A stretch of DNA of 64,000 nucleotides from the NCBI GenBank assembly GCA_006226375.1, contig SBHC01000079.1, positions 339,751 through 403,750 of the forward strand, given 5' to 3'. The notes beneath the pieces are model-generated. The model saw only the letters and a list, made by a program, of their open reading frames with translations. It was not told the origin of the DNA and did not search any database. This stretch comes from Deltaproteobacteria bacterium (GTDB lineage Bacteria > Myxococcota_C > UBA6777). Both the position numbers and the translations under genes were made by a program. Below are positions 1 to 10,500 of the stretch, piece by piece; the first letter of the stretch is position 1; each line of letters begins with the position of its first letter.

Positions 1-2993
1 TACCAACGCCGCCCCTCCATTCGGAAGGAGGCGGAAGCGATGGCGGGAGCGATGCCAAGAAAGGCGACATTCTCGCCGCCCTTTTCAGGCCCAACCGAGT
101 CGCTCTGGCCGATGGAGTCGGTCACCAAGATGGTCTGCAAATACGGCAGCTGTTCCGCCGAAAGACTACCCATGTCTCGGATATGGTGGACAAGTGGCAT
201 TCCTTCTTCTGTGGCCACACGCTCCAACAGAGCATACCCCAAACCTCGGGAAACTGCACCCTCAATCCGATGGACCAGTTGCTCTGGAAACATTGGTTGT
301 CCGACGTCACAAGCGGTGACCACACGTTTGATCAAGCCATTCTCCGGATGCACAATCACGACCTGTGCAACAGCACAAAAGTCCCGATACGTCAGCGGTT
401 CGACCTGACTTTCTCTCCAGGCCGGCAAGGGAGAGGGTGAGGTTGGTGTGTGACTTTGAGGAGGAGTTAAGCTGTCTTCGCGCAGGGTGCAGACTCCAAC
501 AAAGCGTTGCTGCGACATTGGAACGTTGTCCATCTCTGCCTGCCGAAGTTGTTGCCCTGCGTGCCGAGCAGCCTGCACCACTGCCCAGCGCCCATACTCA
601 TCCTGTAGGATCTCCCTCATCGCTGAAGGAGAGGTGTACACATCCAAGACGAAGTCACCCGGCAAGAAGCTTGTCTCCTGGGCCATAACTTCCAGCACAC
701 GAGAGTAGAGTTCCTGCCCCCAATCCCCCTGAGGAAGGGATAAGTGGCAGCGCCCTTCCCGATCCCGACGAAGCAGAACCTGGACCGCGTCCTGCCCGTC
801 TGGTTCAAGGCCACAGCCCATCCAACCGAGGGCAAGTCCTGCGTGTTCTTCGTTTTTGTAGTAGACCTCTCGAATCGCCTCCAGGCACATTTTGGCTCGA
901 CAGGAAGCGCCCACAACTTGGCCCGAAGCTAACGCATCGCCCGGCTCAATGACATTGTGATAACGGAACAGCCAGCCGTCCATTCCCATCGCCTGAGCCA
1001 TCATATCGACTGCGCCCTCCAGGGCATAGTTGGCTTGCGCGATACCGTCCAGGCCGGACTGGCCCGCGTTGGGAAGCTGAGACTCCATCAGCCTCGCCTC
1101 CACTCGAAACGATGGTATCCGATACGCCCCACAAGCATGGGACATCACACGCTCCAAGGTCTCCTTGGCACCCTCGCTGAGCCCGCCAGTGTTTCCCAAC
1201 ACATCCATTTTGAGGCCCGTGATGGAACCGCTCGCGTTGCAAGACATCGAAACATGAATGCGCATCGCATGAAATTTGGGGAGCAAGCGAGAGGTGTCTT
1301 TGCGTGACAATGTGAGCTTCACCGGGCGCTGCAAAGCGACAGCAAGCCGAGCCACATGGGGCTCAAACCAAACAGAGTTGGGCGCTCCAGTGCTTCCACC
1401 CAAGGGAAGCAAAACAACCTCAACATCAGCAGGAGAACATTCCAACACGTGCGCAACAGCTTCTTGCACTTCCAGATTCGACACCCCTGCGGTATAGACT
1501 CGAACGCGCTGTTCACCAAGAGGAACCACCAAACAAGACGGAGGTTCGGGCTGGATGGAGTCCACTGCGGAGGTGAGCCATGTGCCGGAAATGATAGCCT
1601 CTGCGTCACGAAAGGCTTGATCCACATCCCCCTGTTCCCACAAACCAACAGCTGCTTCTTTGGCCCACCCTCGTTGTTGCGCGTACTCCACATCCAAGAT
1701 GGGATCTTCGCTCTCCACGACCCGCACTTTCACCTTGGAAGCGGCGGTGCGCGCTTGCTCGCGGGTTTCGGCGACGACAAGGCCGGCGAGTTCACCGCAC
1801 CACAGGATATCATCTCCAGAAACCAGAACCCGCATACGCTCAGACCAACCAGCGCTCCACCTCCCCAGCCCATTCAGCTCCAGTTCACTGACAAACAGAG
1901 GAGTGTCCAGATTGGCCAATGTCGGAGTCGGTGCAGAAAGATCCATCAAAGCGTTTTGGTCTTCGGCTGACTCCCAAGACGCAGCGGAAGCTAGGCCCAC
2001 ATAGGACGCGGAGCCTGAACTTGCAGGCTCACTTTGTGGCAGGTTTGTTTCTTCTTCTTCGTCCAATTGCAACACGTCGGCGTGCAAAGACTCTTGGGAA
2101 GGCTCAGAGCTCTCCTCGTTTGAAGCTTGCGCCCGAGACGAAACCGGAGTTGGCTCTTGAAGCCGACCTTGCAACAGCAGGTCTACTTCCAGAGTGTCCG
2201 TTCGCCTGGTAACAATCTCGGCTCTCTTTGAGGTTGCGACGCGATCTTCAGCAAGGATAGCCAGAACACCTTCTTGCTCGATCGCATCGTCGATATCAAT
2301 GGAGTCGATCTGCCCATGGGCTGTAGGACTCCATACCAATGACGCCTCCAGCATACCGGGCAAAGTCAGGTCGTCTACATAGTACGGTTCACCGGCAAGC
2401 AAACGCTCCAGCAAATGAGCGGAACCTGGATTGTGACGAAGCCGGGGGATCTGTGTTTCGTTCTTGGGACTCCACAGTGTCACGTTGGGGATTTGATGCT
2501 TGGCTCCTGCCGAGGCCAGATGTTGCAAACCCTGCAACCATCCACCCACTCCAGTGCAACGACAGATATGTTGCGAAAGGAGGTGCATCAACTCAGCCCG
2601 GGATGGGCGGTTCGGCTGTTGGTTCATGGCATGCCAACGCATCAACATACCTGAAACGCAAAAGCCACAGCCCAGGCCAGCCATGCTAATGCCACGTGCA
2701 TACGATCGGCGACGTTCCGGCGAGACCCCTTCCCACGTCATCACCTCACAGCCCGCCACATCCTTCATGGTTTGTTCGCAGGAGAAAACAGGATTGCCGT
2801 TAACCAAAACCGTGCAGGACCCGCACTCTCCACCGTCACAACCCTCTTTGGCAGCACACAAATTCATACGACGACGCAACACCGACAGCAAACTTTGGTC
2901 GACGTTCCCCTCGTATACCAGCCGCTCGTTGTTGAGCACCCACTCCAAACTGGTGGTATCTTTCGGCTCCACCTTTAAGCTCCCATCCAACAT
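1..2993 (-). CDS. Molybdenum hydroxylase, xanthine dehydrogenase/aldehyde oxidase family, FeS-FeS-Mo fusion without FAD domain (partial)
   Basis: The reading frame is open for 997 codons and runs off the left edge. The start is the first ATG after an in-frame TGA at 2997-2999. The N-terminus is a plant-ferredoxin-like [2Fe-2S] domain (Cys52, 57, 60, 72). A second [2Fe-2S] domain follows, with GCGFC (Cys109, 112) and CRC (Cys144, 146). The molybdopterin domain begins near residue 185 (GEPYYVDDL). Close to the edge, GGENVAFLG carries the glutamate expected at the Mo centre, so only a few C-terminal residues should be missing. The order FeS-FeS-Mo without FAD matches the Desulfovibrio aldehyde oxidoreductase (MOP) architecture, so the electron acceptor is probably not NAD. 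Oddities are an acidic, Ser-rich insert of about 90 residues early in the Mo domain and Gly where the usual QCGFC motif has Gln. The substrate cannot be told. It lies downstream of the RND gene on the same strand. Confidence 0.88.
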   Translation of the reverse strand, partial: MLDGSLKVEPKDTTSLEWVLNNERLVYEGNVDQSLLSVLRRRMNLCAAKEGCDGGECGSCTVLVNGNPVFSCEQTMKDVAGCEVMTWEGVSPERRRSYARGISMAGLGCGFCVSGMLMRWHAMNQQPNRPSRAELMHLLSQHICRCTGVGGWLQGLQHLASAGAKHQIPNVTLWSPKNETQIPRLRHNPGSAHLLERLLAGEPYYVDDLTLPGMLEASLVWSPTAHGQIDSIDIDDAIEQEGVLAILAEDRVATSKRAEIVTRRTDTLEVDLLLQGRLQEPTPVSSRAQASNEESSEPSQESLHADVLQLDEEEETNLPQSEPASSGSASYVGLASAASWESAEDQNALMDLSAPTPTLANLDTPLFVSELELNGLGRWSAGWSERMRVLVSGDDILWCGELAGLVVAETREQARTAASKVKVRVVESEDPILDVEYAQQRGWAKEAAVGLWEQGDVDQAFRDAEAIISGTWLTSAVDSIQPEPPSCLVVPLGEQRVRVYTAGVSNLEVQEAVAHVLECSPADVEVVLLPLGGSTGAPNSVWFEPHVARLAVALQRPVKLTLSRKDTSRLLPKFHAMRIHVSMSCNASGSITGLKMDVLGNTGGLSEGAKETLERVMSHACGAYRIPSFRVEARLMESQLPNAGQSGLDGIAQANYALEGAVDMMAQAMGMDGWLFRYHNVIEPGDALASGQVVGASCRAKMCLEAIREVYYKNEEHAGLALGWMGCGLEPDGQDAVQVLLRRDREGRCHLSLPQGDWGQELYSRVLEVMAQETSFLPGDFVLDVYTSPSAMREILQDEYGRWAVVQAARHAGQQLRQAEMDNVPMSQQRFVGVCTLREDSLTPPQSHTPTSPSPLPAWRESQVEPLTYRDFCAVAQVVIVHPENGLIKRVVTACDVGQPMFPEQLVHRIEGAVSRGLGYALLERVATEEGMPLVHHIRDMGSLSAEQLPYLQTILVTDSIGQSDSVGPEKGGENVAFLGIAPAIASASFRMEGRRW

Positions 2994-3138
2994 TTTTCAG
3001 ACAATGAAGCCTGCATTGTTGTCTTCTTTTCTAAGAATTGCAAGAAAGATCGTCGCTTGAAAGTAAGAAACGAGCAGGCCCATCCCCAGCAGCAAAGCCG
3101 AACGCGCTCATTCTTTGTGCTCCTCGATGAAAGGCGCC

Positions 3139-6100
3139 TCAGGTCTCGGCCTTTGGCTTTCGTCGGAACCAACGGAACCATCGCCAGAACTGCCACAGGC
3201 GTCGTCGTGAATCGCGGCCTTGTCGCCACCGCCAAAGCCACTCTTCCCGCCAACAATAAAGGACGGGCACAACAAACAAAGTAAGCAGCGCAACTCCCAT
3301 ACCTCCGAGGGTAGGGATCGCCATAGGAATCATCAGGTTGGCGCCGCGTCCAGAGGCCGTAAGAATAGGGAACAAGGCAAGCAGCGTGGTGGCTGTGGTC
3401 ATCAAACAAGGTCGAATCCTCCGGGCTCCTGCTGCCAAGGTTCGTTCTCGAATCGCGGCGATGTCTGGAAGATTCCCTTGGGCAAAGGCTTGCTTGAGAT
3501 AGGTGGCCATAACAACACCGTCGTCTGTCGCGATGCCGAACAATGCCAAGAATCCTACCCACACCGCCATACTCATGGGAAAGCTCTGGACTGCAAAGAT
3601 ATCGCGAAGGTGGATCCCCAAAAAGGACAGATTGAGAAACCAGCTTTGTTGGTACAGTCCAATCAACACAAAACCACCAGCCCACGCCACGAGCACACCA
3701 CAGAACACAAACAGCGTGATCGCCAGGGAGCGAAACTGGAGCAGCAGAAGGATTGCGATCAACGTCAACGCCACCCAAATCACGGTGCTCATCCCCCGAT
3801 CGGAGCGGCTCTGCGTCTCGTAGGCACCGGCTCGTTGGAACCGTACACCCGGTGGAAGCTTCAACGCTCCCGTCGCCAATTGCTGCTGCAATTGATAATA
3901 GACGGCATCCATGGTCTCCGCCTCCAGCACTCCAGGTTTGGGTTCAAACCGAAAGTACGCAACAGGCGATGCGTCCTCACTCTGCACGACGTAAGGACCT
4001 GCAGAAAAGTGCATACTCGTCAACGACTTCAAGGTCACCATATCGCCTTTGGGCGTAAGCACAGTGAGACCTTTTAGCGCGGCTAAAGTTTCCCTTGTCG
4101 TGGCTGGAAGACGAAGCAGAATGGTCGAGCGATGGTCTCCCTCCTCAACAACGCCAACCGGCACCCCACCCAACGCAGCTTGAATCATCAACCGCAACGA
4201 CCGCTCATTCAAGTTGTGCTGGGCCATCGCACGACGCTGGATCCGAACATGCAGGTGAGGCTTTCCAGTGGTCTTGTCTGTAACAATTGAGGAAGGCTCC
4301 AGCAGCTTCATCGAGAGAAGCGCTGCCTTCACACGTGGCAACGCAAGCTCCACCGACTTCAGCGTTGGGCCTTGCACCTTCAGACCAATTGGAGAGTGAA
4401 GACCACTCCGCGCAAGCATCAAACGAGCCGCGATCGGTTGAAGCTGAGGAGCATGTCCCAACCCCAGCTTCTTGGTCACCTTGTTCATCTCGCGCCAGAT
4501 ATCTTGGGGCGTATGAATGTGCTTGCGCCATTGCCGCACACGACGACCGTCCTTGGTCAATAGAAACTTGGGCTTGTAATGAACGATCGCCTCCACCACA
4601 GAAATCGATGTGGTATCCAGGGCCGTCTCTGCTCGTCCAACCTTCCCGACAACCATCGAGACTTCGGGGATCGCACGAACGCCAGCGTCCAGTTTCTGCA
4701 AGAGAGCTGCAGCTTCCGCGATCGAAACATCCGGTGGCAACGAAGGCATCAACAGAAAACAGCCCTCATCCAACGCAGGCATGAACTCTTTGCGCAAACC
4801 TGGAAACAGACCGCTGAAGAAACGCCAGATCGCCGTCGAACGAACCCCAGCCTCGACCTTCCGGCGATGGTCGACGACCTGCTGCGCGTGCTTTTGAAAC
4901 GCCTCCGGCTTGCTTCCCTTTCGAGGCATGGGAGGTTGGGACGACGCGGCAATCTGAGCCGGAATCCATGAGAACACGGTGTCAAAGCCAAAGCCCATGT
5001 TGGCTCCAAGGAACACCAGCAACAAAGGCAACAACAAGAACCGTTTTTTGTGTTCCAACGCCCAAGCCAACCACCTGGGATACACACGCATAAACAGGAC
5101 GAGCCCGCCCAAGACTCCACCGACAAGAATCACCACAAACACAAAGTTGGTGACGTAGCTGTAGTCGTGCCCCAGCGGCATCCAACGCAACACCAGATAG
5201 GTTCCAACAATCGCAATGGCGAGTCCGCTGCCAAACCGGTTGACCCAGGTCGACACCGCAGACCACATCGGCGGGAAGTATCGTTTGGCCCATCGGTACA
5301 CAGGGACCAACAGAATCAACATCCCCATCCACCACCAAATGAAGATGGCGATCCACATCCCAAACATCACAACAAAGAAGTTGGTAGAATGCAGCCAAAT
5401 ATCCCGGAGCAACGAAGGCTTTTGTCCTTCGCCAATCCTCAGGAAGAAGAGGATGTGAGCCAAAACTGGAATCACAAGAAGGGAGATAAGAAGCGCCGCA
5501 ACGAGAGCAAAAGTCTTGGTCAAGGCTAACGGACGAAACAGCTTGCCCTCCGCGCCCGGCAGCATCAACAGTGGTAGAAAGCTCAACACCGTGGTGCTGG
5601 TTGCGGTAAGGACGGCCCCCCCCACCTCTTGGGTAGCGGTTAAGACAGCATCAAACGTTCTCTGTTCGGGTTGTAACTGCTCCAAGTGCTGGACAATGTT
5701 CTCGCTGAGAACAATCCCCATATCCACAAGGGTGCCAATGGCGATCGCAATCCCCGAGAGGGCCAAGATGTTCGCGTCGACCCCGCCAAACTTCATCGCT
5801 AAGAAGGTGACAAGGACCGCCGCCGGCAACATTCCAGCGATTAACATGGCGCTGCGCAGGTGCATCATCATCGCGAGCACCACAAGGATAGTCATCAAGA
5901 CTTCCAGAGAGATCGCTTCTTCCAACGTCTGCAGCGTCTCTTGGATCAGCTGCGTTCTGTCGTAAAACGGCTTCACCACGACCTTGGAACGTCGCCCGTT
6001 GGGCAAGATCTTGCTTGGAAGTCGAGGGCCCAACACCCTAAGCTTGGCCTTGATGTTGCGAATCACTTGAAGGCGATTGGCCCCATACCGCGCGATGACG

Positions 6101-7059
6101 ACACCGCCCACTGTTGGCTTTCCGTTTTTGTCGAGGACTCCTCGATATTGGAGGACACCACGCTTTACCGTCGCGACAGACTTCAGCAGCAAGAGACCCT
6201 TGTCATCCCTGCGCAACACCACTTGTTCAAGGTCCTTCATCGACGAAAGTCCGCCTTGAAGCTGGACCACAAATTCTTTCTGTCGAATCGACACTCGCCT
6301 TGCTTGTGACGTCCGCCCTGCCTTATGAATCGCCCGGTATACGTCCAACAATGTGAGCTTGTTGGCTCGAAGCTTCTTCAGGTCAACGTCAACCTGGAAT
6401 TCAGGAGTCTGGCCCCCAACAGAGGCGACTTCCGCCACGCCATCGACCGATTGCAGAGCGTGACGAAGCAGTCGGTCTTGCAGCCGGCGAAGAGCAAAAA
6501 GATCCCAACCTCCAACAGGTTTTCCCTTTTCGTCGTGAGCCTCCAACGTGTACCAAAACACCTGCCCCAACGTGGTAGCTTCGGGACCCAAAGTGGGCTT
6601 CACACCGACAGGTAACGCTCTTGGGGGAAGACTGTTCAGGCGCTGCAACACCCGCGTTCTCGCCCAATGAAACCGTACACGTTCATCAAAGATGATATGC
6701 ACCACGGAGTAGCCAAAGTGCGACGTACTTCGGACGGTTTGGACCCCAGCAATGCCCATCAATGCAGCAGTGAGGGGGTACGTGATGCGGTTTTCTACGT
6801 CGCGGGCGGTGTGGCCTTTCCAGGTTGTCAGCACGACCTGACGGTTGTCGCCAAGATCGGGAATCACTCCCACGGGCACAGGGTCACGGGGAAACGAACC
6901 AAGGTCCCAGTCAAAGGGGGTAACAATCAATCCCCAGCCCACGAGCAATACGGTGGCCAGAGACACCAACAATTTGTGATTCAGGCAAAATCGAAAAACA
7001 GGAGTCAGCCAACTTGTCGTCTCAGGTGGCTGCACTCCTGTACCTTTGGATTGTGTCAT
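3139..7059 (-). CDS. CusA/CzcA-type heavy-metal RND efflux pump, inner-membrane subunit
   Basis: This 1306-residue protein is a proton-driven RND permease of the heavy-metal efflux class. Visible signatures are LVDMGIVLSENI near residue 445, where the Asp is in the proton-relay helix, and KEFMPALDEG followed by a PPDVSIAEAAALL stretch, which closely tracks CusA. The family is usually about 1050 residues. The surplus is mainly an insert at about residues 540-700, between the first TM bundle and the second periplasmic domain, that contains several extra hydrophobic segments. The start is the ATG at 7059 (MTQSKG), after which the first TM segment begins; upstream in-frame codons up to 7125 look non-coding. 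No periplasmic adaptor (CusB) or outer-membrane channel (CusC) is adjacent. The divergent YHS lipoprotein supports a copper or other soft-metal role, but the metal is inferred. Confidence 0.9.
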   Translation of the reverse strand: MTQSKGTGVQPPETTSWLTPVFRFCLNHKLLVSLATVLLVGWGLIVTPFDWDLGSFPRDPVPVGVIPDLGDNRQVVLTTWKGHTARDVENRITYPLTAALMGIAGVQTVRSTSHFGYSVVHIIFDERVRFHWARTRVLQRLNSLPPRALPVGVKPTLGPEATTLGQVFWYTLEAHDEKGKPVGGWDLFALRRLQDRLLRHALQSVDGVAEVASVGGQTPEFQVDVDLKKLRANKLTLLDVYRAIHKAGRTSQARRVSIRQKEFVVQLQGGLSSMKDLEQVVLRRDDKGLLLLKSVATVKRGVLQYRGVLDKNGKPTVGGVVIARYGANRLQVIRNIKAKLRVLGPRLPSKILPNGRRSKVVVKPFYDRTQLIQETLQTLEEAISLEVLMTILVVLAMMMHLRSAMLIAGMLPAAVLVTFLAMKFGGVDANILALSGIAIAIGTLVDMGIVLSENIVQHLEQLQPEQRTFDAVLTATQEVGGAVLTATSTTVLSFLPLLMLPGAEGKLFRPLALTKTFALVAALLISLLVIPVLAHILFFLRIGEGQKPSLLRDIWLHSTNFFVVMFGMWIAIFIWWWMGMLILLVPVYRWAKRYFPPMWSAVSTWVNRFGSGLAIAIVGTYLVLRWMPLGHDYSYVTNFVFVVILVGGVLGGLVLFMRVYPRWLAWALEHKKRFLLLPLLLVFLGANMGFGFDTVFSWIPAQIAASSQPPMPRKGSKPEAFQKHAQQVVDHRRKVEAGVRSTAIWRFFSGLFPGLRKEFMPALDEGCFLLMPSLPPDVSIAEAAALLQKLDAGVRAIPEVSMVVGKVGRAETALDTTSISVVEAIVHYKPKFLLTKDGRRVRQWRKHIHTPQDIWREMNKVTKKLGLGHAPQLQPIAARLMLARSGLHSPIGLKVQGPTLKSVELALPRVKAALLSMKLLEPSSIVTDKTTGKPHLHVRIQRRAMAQHNLNERSLRLMIQAALGGVPVGVVEEGDHRSTILLRLPATTRETLAALKGLTVLTPKGDMVTLKSLTSMHFSAGPYVVQSEDASPVAYFRFEPKPGVLEAETMDAVYYQLQQQLATGALKLPPGVRFQRAGAYETQSRSDRGMSTVIWVALTLIAILLLLQFRSLAITLFVFCGVLVAWAGGFVLIGLYQQSWFLNLSFLGIHLRDIFAVQSFPMSMAVWVGFLALFGIATDDGVVMATYLKQAFAQGNLPDIAAIRERTLAAGARRIRPCLMTTATTLLALFPILTASGRGANLMIPMAIPTLGGMGVALLTLFVVPVLYCWREEWLWRWRQGRDSRRRLWQFWRWFRWFRRKPKAET

Positions 7060-7107
7060 TCCATCGCTTTCAATCGTCTCAGAGTATCGGACAGCTATCA
7101 TCATAGC

Positions 7108-7191
7108 TTGCAACGAATTGTGCACACGTCAAGCGGTCAGCACCAATTTCGTTGCAAACTTTTCCAGAGTGGTGCACACTCATCAACCGCT
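7108..7191. promoter_or_regulatory. Candidate operator region between the RND pump and the YHS lipoprotein
   Basis: The divergent intergenic region has an inverted repeat: TTGCAACGAATTG at 7108-7120 faces CAATTTCGTTGCAA at 7144-7157 (10 bp perfect core, near-perfect beyond). Interleaved is a direct repeat, GTGCACAC then TCAAGCGGT (7120-7137) and GTGCACAC then TCAACCGCT (7172-7191). Such an arrangement between divergent metal genes suggests a shared regulator site; no regulator gene is adjacent. Confidence 0.45.
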
Positions 7192-7221
7192 AGGACAACC
7201 TCAAACCACAGGAGAATAATC

Positions 7222-7578
7222 ATGTCCCTGCTCAAGCGCTGTATGATTCTTGGACTCACCTTCGCCCTCGCTTTGCCACTTTGGACAGGCTGCAAGAAAA
7301 AAACCAAGAAGCCAGATCCCCGCAAGACTGAGGCCCGCGGCAAAGCACCTGCTCGCGCGAAGGCACCCACTCGTGGGAAAGCTCCAGCACGAACCGCTGC
7401 CAGCACCAAAGTCAAAGACCTCGTTTGTGGCATGACCGTCGACACCAAAACCGTCAAGCACAAGCACACCCACGACGGAAAGACCTATTACTTTTGTAAC
7501 GCTGGCTGCATGAAGGCGTTCACGGCGAACCCCGGCAAATACCTCGCCAAAGCCAAGCCAAAAACAGACACCAAATAA
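7222..7578 (+). CDS. YHS-domain lipoprotein, putative metal-binding
   Basis: This is a 118-residue protein with a lipoprotein signal peptide (hydrophobic stretch ending LWTGC, residues 1-23). A Lys/Ala/Arg/Pro-rich linker of about 45 residues with repeated APARAK/APTRGK-like units follows. A C-terminal YHS domain has DLVCGMTVD, then HDGKTYYFCNAGCMKAF. YHS domains are short metal-associated modules often found in copper and mercury handling proteins; the three Cys and nearby His residues are the likely ligands. The start has a clear GGAG seven bases upstream (7211-7214). It is transcribed divergently from the RND pump, so a periplasmic metal sink or chaperone role is a reasonable inference but is not shown. 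Confidence 0.85.
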   Translation: MSLLKRCMILGLTFALALPLWTGCKKKTKKPDPRKTEARGKAPARAKAPTRGKAPARTAASTKVKDLVCGMTVDTKTVKHKHTHDGKTYYFCNAGCMKAFTANPGKYLAKAKPKTDTK

Positions 7579-7594
7579 CGGACCTTCCAACAAC

Positions 7595-10500
7595 CTACCT
7601 TCGGCTCTTTTGTCTTCTCCGCAGCCCAACCAGCCCCAACAAGATCAAGCCAAACAGCCATAACAACCCGACATGTTGTGTCGTCGCCGTGCATCCACAG
7701 CCAGGGGTTCCGCGCTCGTCGGAGTCTCCCAAGGGGTTGTTCTGACCGGAGATGCGATCTGTATTTCCAGGTTCGCTCGTGATGATTTTCTCGACAACAA
7801 CGGGCTCATCGTCTTCTGCAGCAGATTCACCAGCGTCGCTGTCTGTGGTTTCTTCTACGGACTCACTTACAGCTTCGGGCTCTTGCTTCACACAGACACC
7901 GTTGATGCAGCGCTCGCCAGCAGGACACTCACCGTTCCGGCATCGTCGTCGACAAACACCCGCCACACAAGCTTCACCGTTGGGACAGGTTACGTTGTTG
8001 TCGATCAACCCGTTGCAATCGTCATCCTGTCCGTTGCAAGTCTCCTTCTCAGGGGCTGGAGCGCTACAATTCCCCCACGCACCGTTTTGACAGACTTCTT
8101 TGCCTTCACCACAGACCGTGCGACAAGCTCGCTCCAGGTTTTCATCCGTTTGACCGTTGCAGTCGTTGTCTTTCCCGTCGCACACTTCGGGTTCGGGTTG
8201 GTTGATGGAACACCCGCTCCATTGGCCGTTTTGGCATGACGCTGTACCTTCGCCACAGGTGCCTTTGCAAGGACGAGGGACCAAGCCGTCGTCGACTTGA
8301 CCGTTGCAGTCGTTGTCCTTGCCGTCGCACACTTCTTTTTCAGGCTTCGGCGCATCACAGAACTGCCACTTGCCCTGCGCACACCGTTCGGTTCCGGTGC
8401 CGCAGTCGGTGGAGCAAGCGCGTTGCAAGCCGTCATCCACTTGGCCGTTGCAGTCGTTGTCCTTGTTGTCACACACTTCGGTTTCTGGCTTGGGCGCTGA
8501 ACAGGCAGACCAGGAGCCGGTCTGGCAAACTTCAGTGCCTTGACCACAAGCCGTGAGGCAAGGACGTGTGAGGTTGTCGTCGACGACACCGTTGCAATCG
8601 TTGTCTTTGTTGTCACAGATCTCAGGTTCGGGTTTGCTCCCACCGGAGCAGGCCGACCACTTGCCTTCCTGACAGACTTCGTTGCCTTGTCCACAGGGTT
8701 GGGAACAAGCTCTCTTGAGGTTTTCGTCAATGAGTCCGTCGCAGTCGTTGTCGATGCCGTCACAGATCTCGGGGGAAGGATTGTTCGGAGCTTTGGCGGA
8801 GCACTCTACCCCGCTACCGTCCGTCTTGCATTGGAACAAACCGGCTTTCTGACACGCGCCACTTCCGGCCGAGCAGATCTTGCCTTTTTGCGGCCAGTCT
8901 TCGTCAACGCTTCCGTCGCAGTCGTTGTCTTTTCCGTCGCACACTTCAGGCGTGACATTGGGAGCGGCGCAATACAGATCCCGCCCAGACTTGTTGCATT
9001 GGAATACACCGGAACCGCAAGGAGTCTTGCAGCTCTTGCCCAGGTTGCTGGCCCAGTCTTCGTCGATGCTGCCGTCGCAGTCGTCGTCTTTTCCGTTGCA
9101 GTCTTCCGCTTTGGGCTGAGGCGCAGTGCAATTCGCAAAGCGACCCGAAACACACGTCTCCGTTCCAGAACCACAAGATGTTTTGCACGATTGCGTCAAC
9201 GAGTTTGCCGTGGTGGAGCCTTTCGCGTTGTCGATCACGCCATCGCAGTCGTCGTCTTTTCCGTTGCAAACTTCCGTTTTGACCGATGTCGGCTTCACCT
9301 GACAGACCGCCCAACTTCCGCTCACACAAGTTTGCGAACCTTCACAGCTGTTGGTCACACAGAACCGCTCAATCGGGTTGTTTGTGTTCTTAACATTGTC
9401 GACTTTCCCATCGCAGTCATCGTCTTTTCCGTTGCAAGTCTCGTTGCTCTGTGAGCTGGAGTTCGGGTTGCAGGTGCCCCAACTTCCCGACGAACAAGCT
9501 TGTGTACCTGCGCATCCATTGGCCGTACACGATTGTGTGATCGAGCGGGTTGTGTCTTTCACGTTGTCGACTCGACCGTCACAGTCGTCGTCTTTTCCGT
9601 TGCACGTTTCCGCAGTGTTGGGGACCTGGCATGCCGACCAACTCCCTCGGGAACAGCGTTGGGTTCCGCTACCGCAAGAGTTTGTACAGGCCCGAATCAG
9701 CGAGTTACTTTGGCGTACGTTGGGTTGGTTGTCGATGAACCCGTCGCAGTCATCGTCGCGGTTGTTGCATGACTCTGCTGTCGGTGTCGTATTCGACTTG
9801 CAGGCTTGCCAGGAGCCGGACTGGCACACTCGCGTTCCTGCGCAGCCGCCAACGTTGCAAGACTGGGATAACCTTCTCGTGGTTTGGAAGACGTTGTCGA
9901 TTCGACCGTCACAGTCGTCATCTTTGCCGTTGCACACTTCCGTTTGGGGAGCAGCCGTACAATTGCGCCAACTCCCAGAAATACACGTTTCGGTGCCGGT
10001 TCCACAGTTGGTTTTGCAGCTGCGTTTGAGTGTGTTGTGGCTGCGTGAGCCCTGTGCGTTGTCGATGAATCCATCGCAGTCATCGTCGCGATTGTTACAC
10101 GATTCAGCCGTTGGTGTGGTGTTGGGAGTGCAGGCTCCAAAGGTTCCATTGGAGCAGGTACGACGTCCAGCGCATCGGCCCACAGAGCACGACTGGGAGA
10201 GCGCATTGGTTGTGTTGCGGACGTTGTCCGTGCGACCGTCGCAGTCGTCGTCTTTTCCGTTGCACGTTTCTGGCAACTCTTGGGGAGCCGTACAGTTTTG
10301 CCATCGACCAGCTATGCATGTGGCGGTTCCTGAGCCACAGCGGGTTTGACAGGCCTGGGTCAGGGTTTGGTTCTGTGACGTGTTGGCTTTGTTATCGATG
10401 AATCCGTCACAATCGTCGTCTTGACCGTTGCATGTCTCGGGTTTGGCTGGCGTTGAAGGCAGACAGGCTCCCCATTGACCTTGGGAGCAAGCCTGTTTTC

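Noticed and set aside
2975..4077. Frames of 267 and 285 codons overlapping the 3' end of the RND gene
   Set aside because: They are shadows of the pump coding sequence with no ribosome site or domain.
8540..10349. Long plus-strand frames of about 300 codons across the MopE repeats
   Set aside because: Repetitive codon-periodic DNA leaves the other frames open. Their products are low-complexity echoes of the Asp/Cys repeats.
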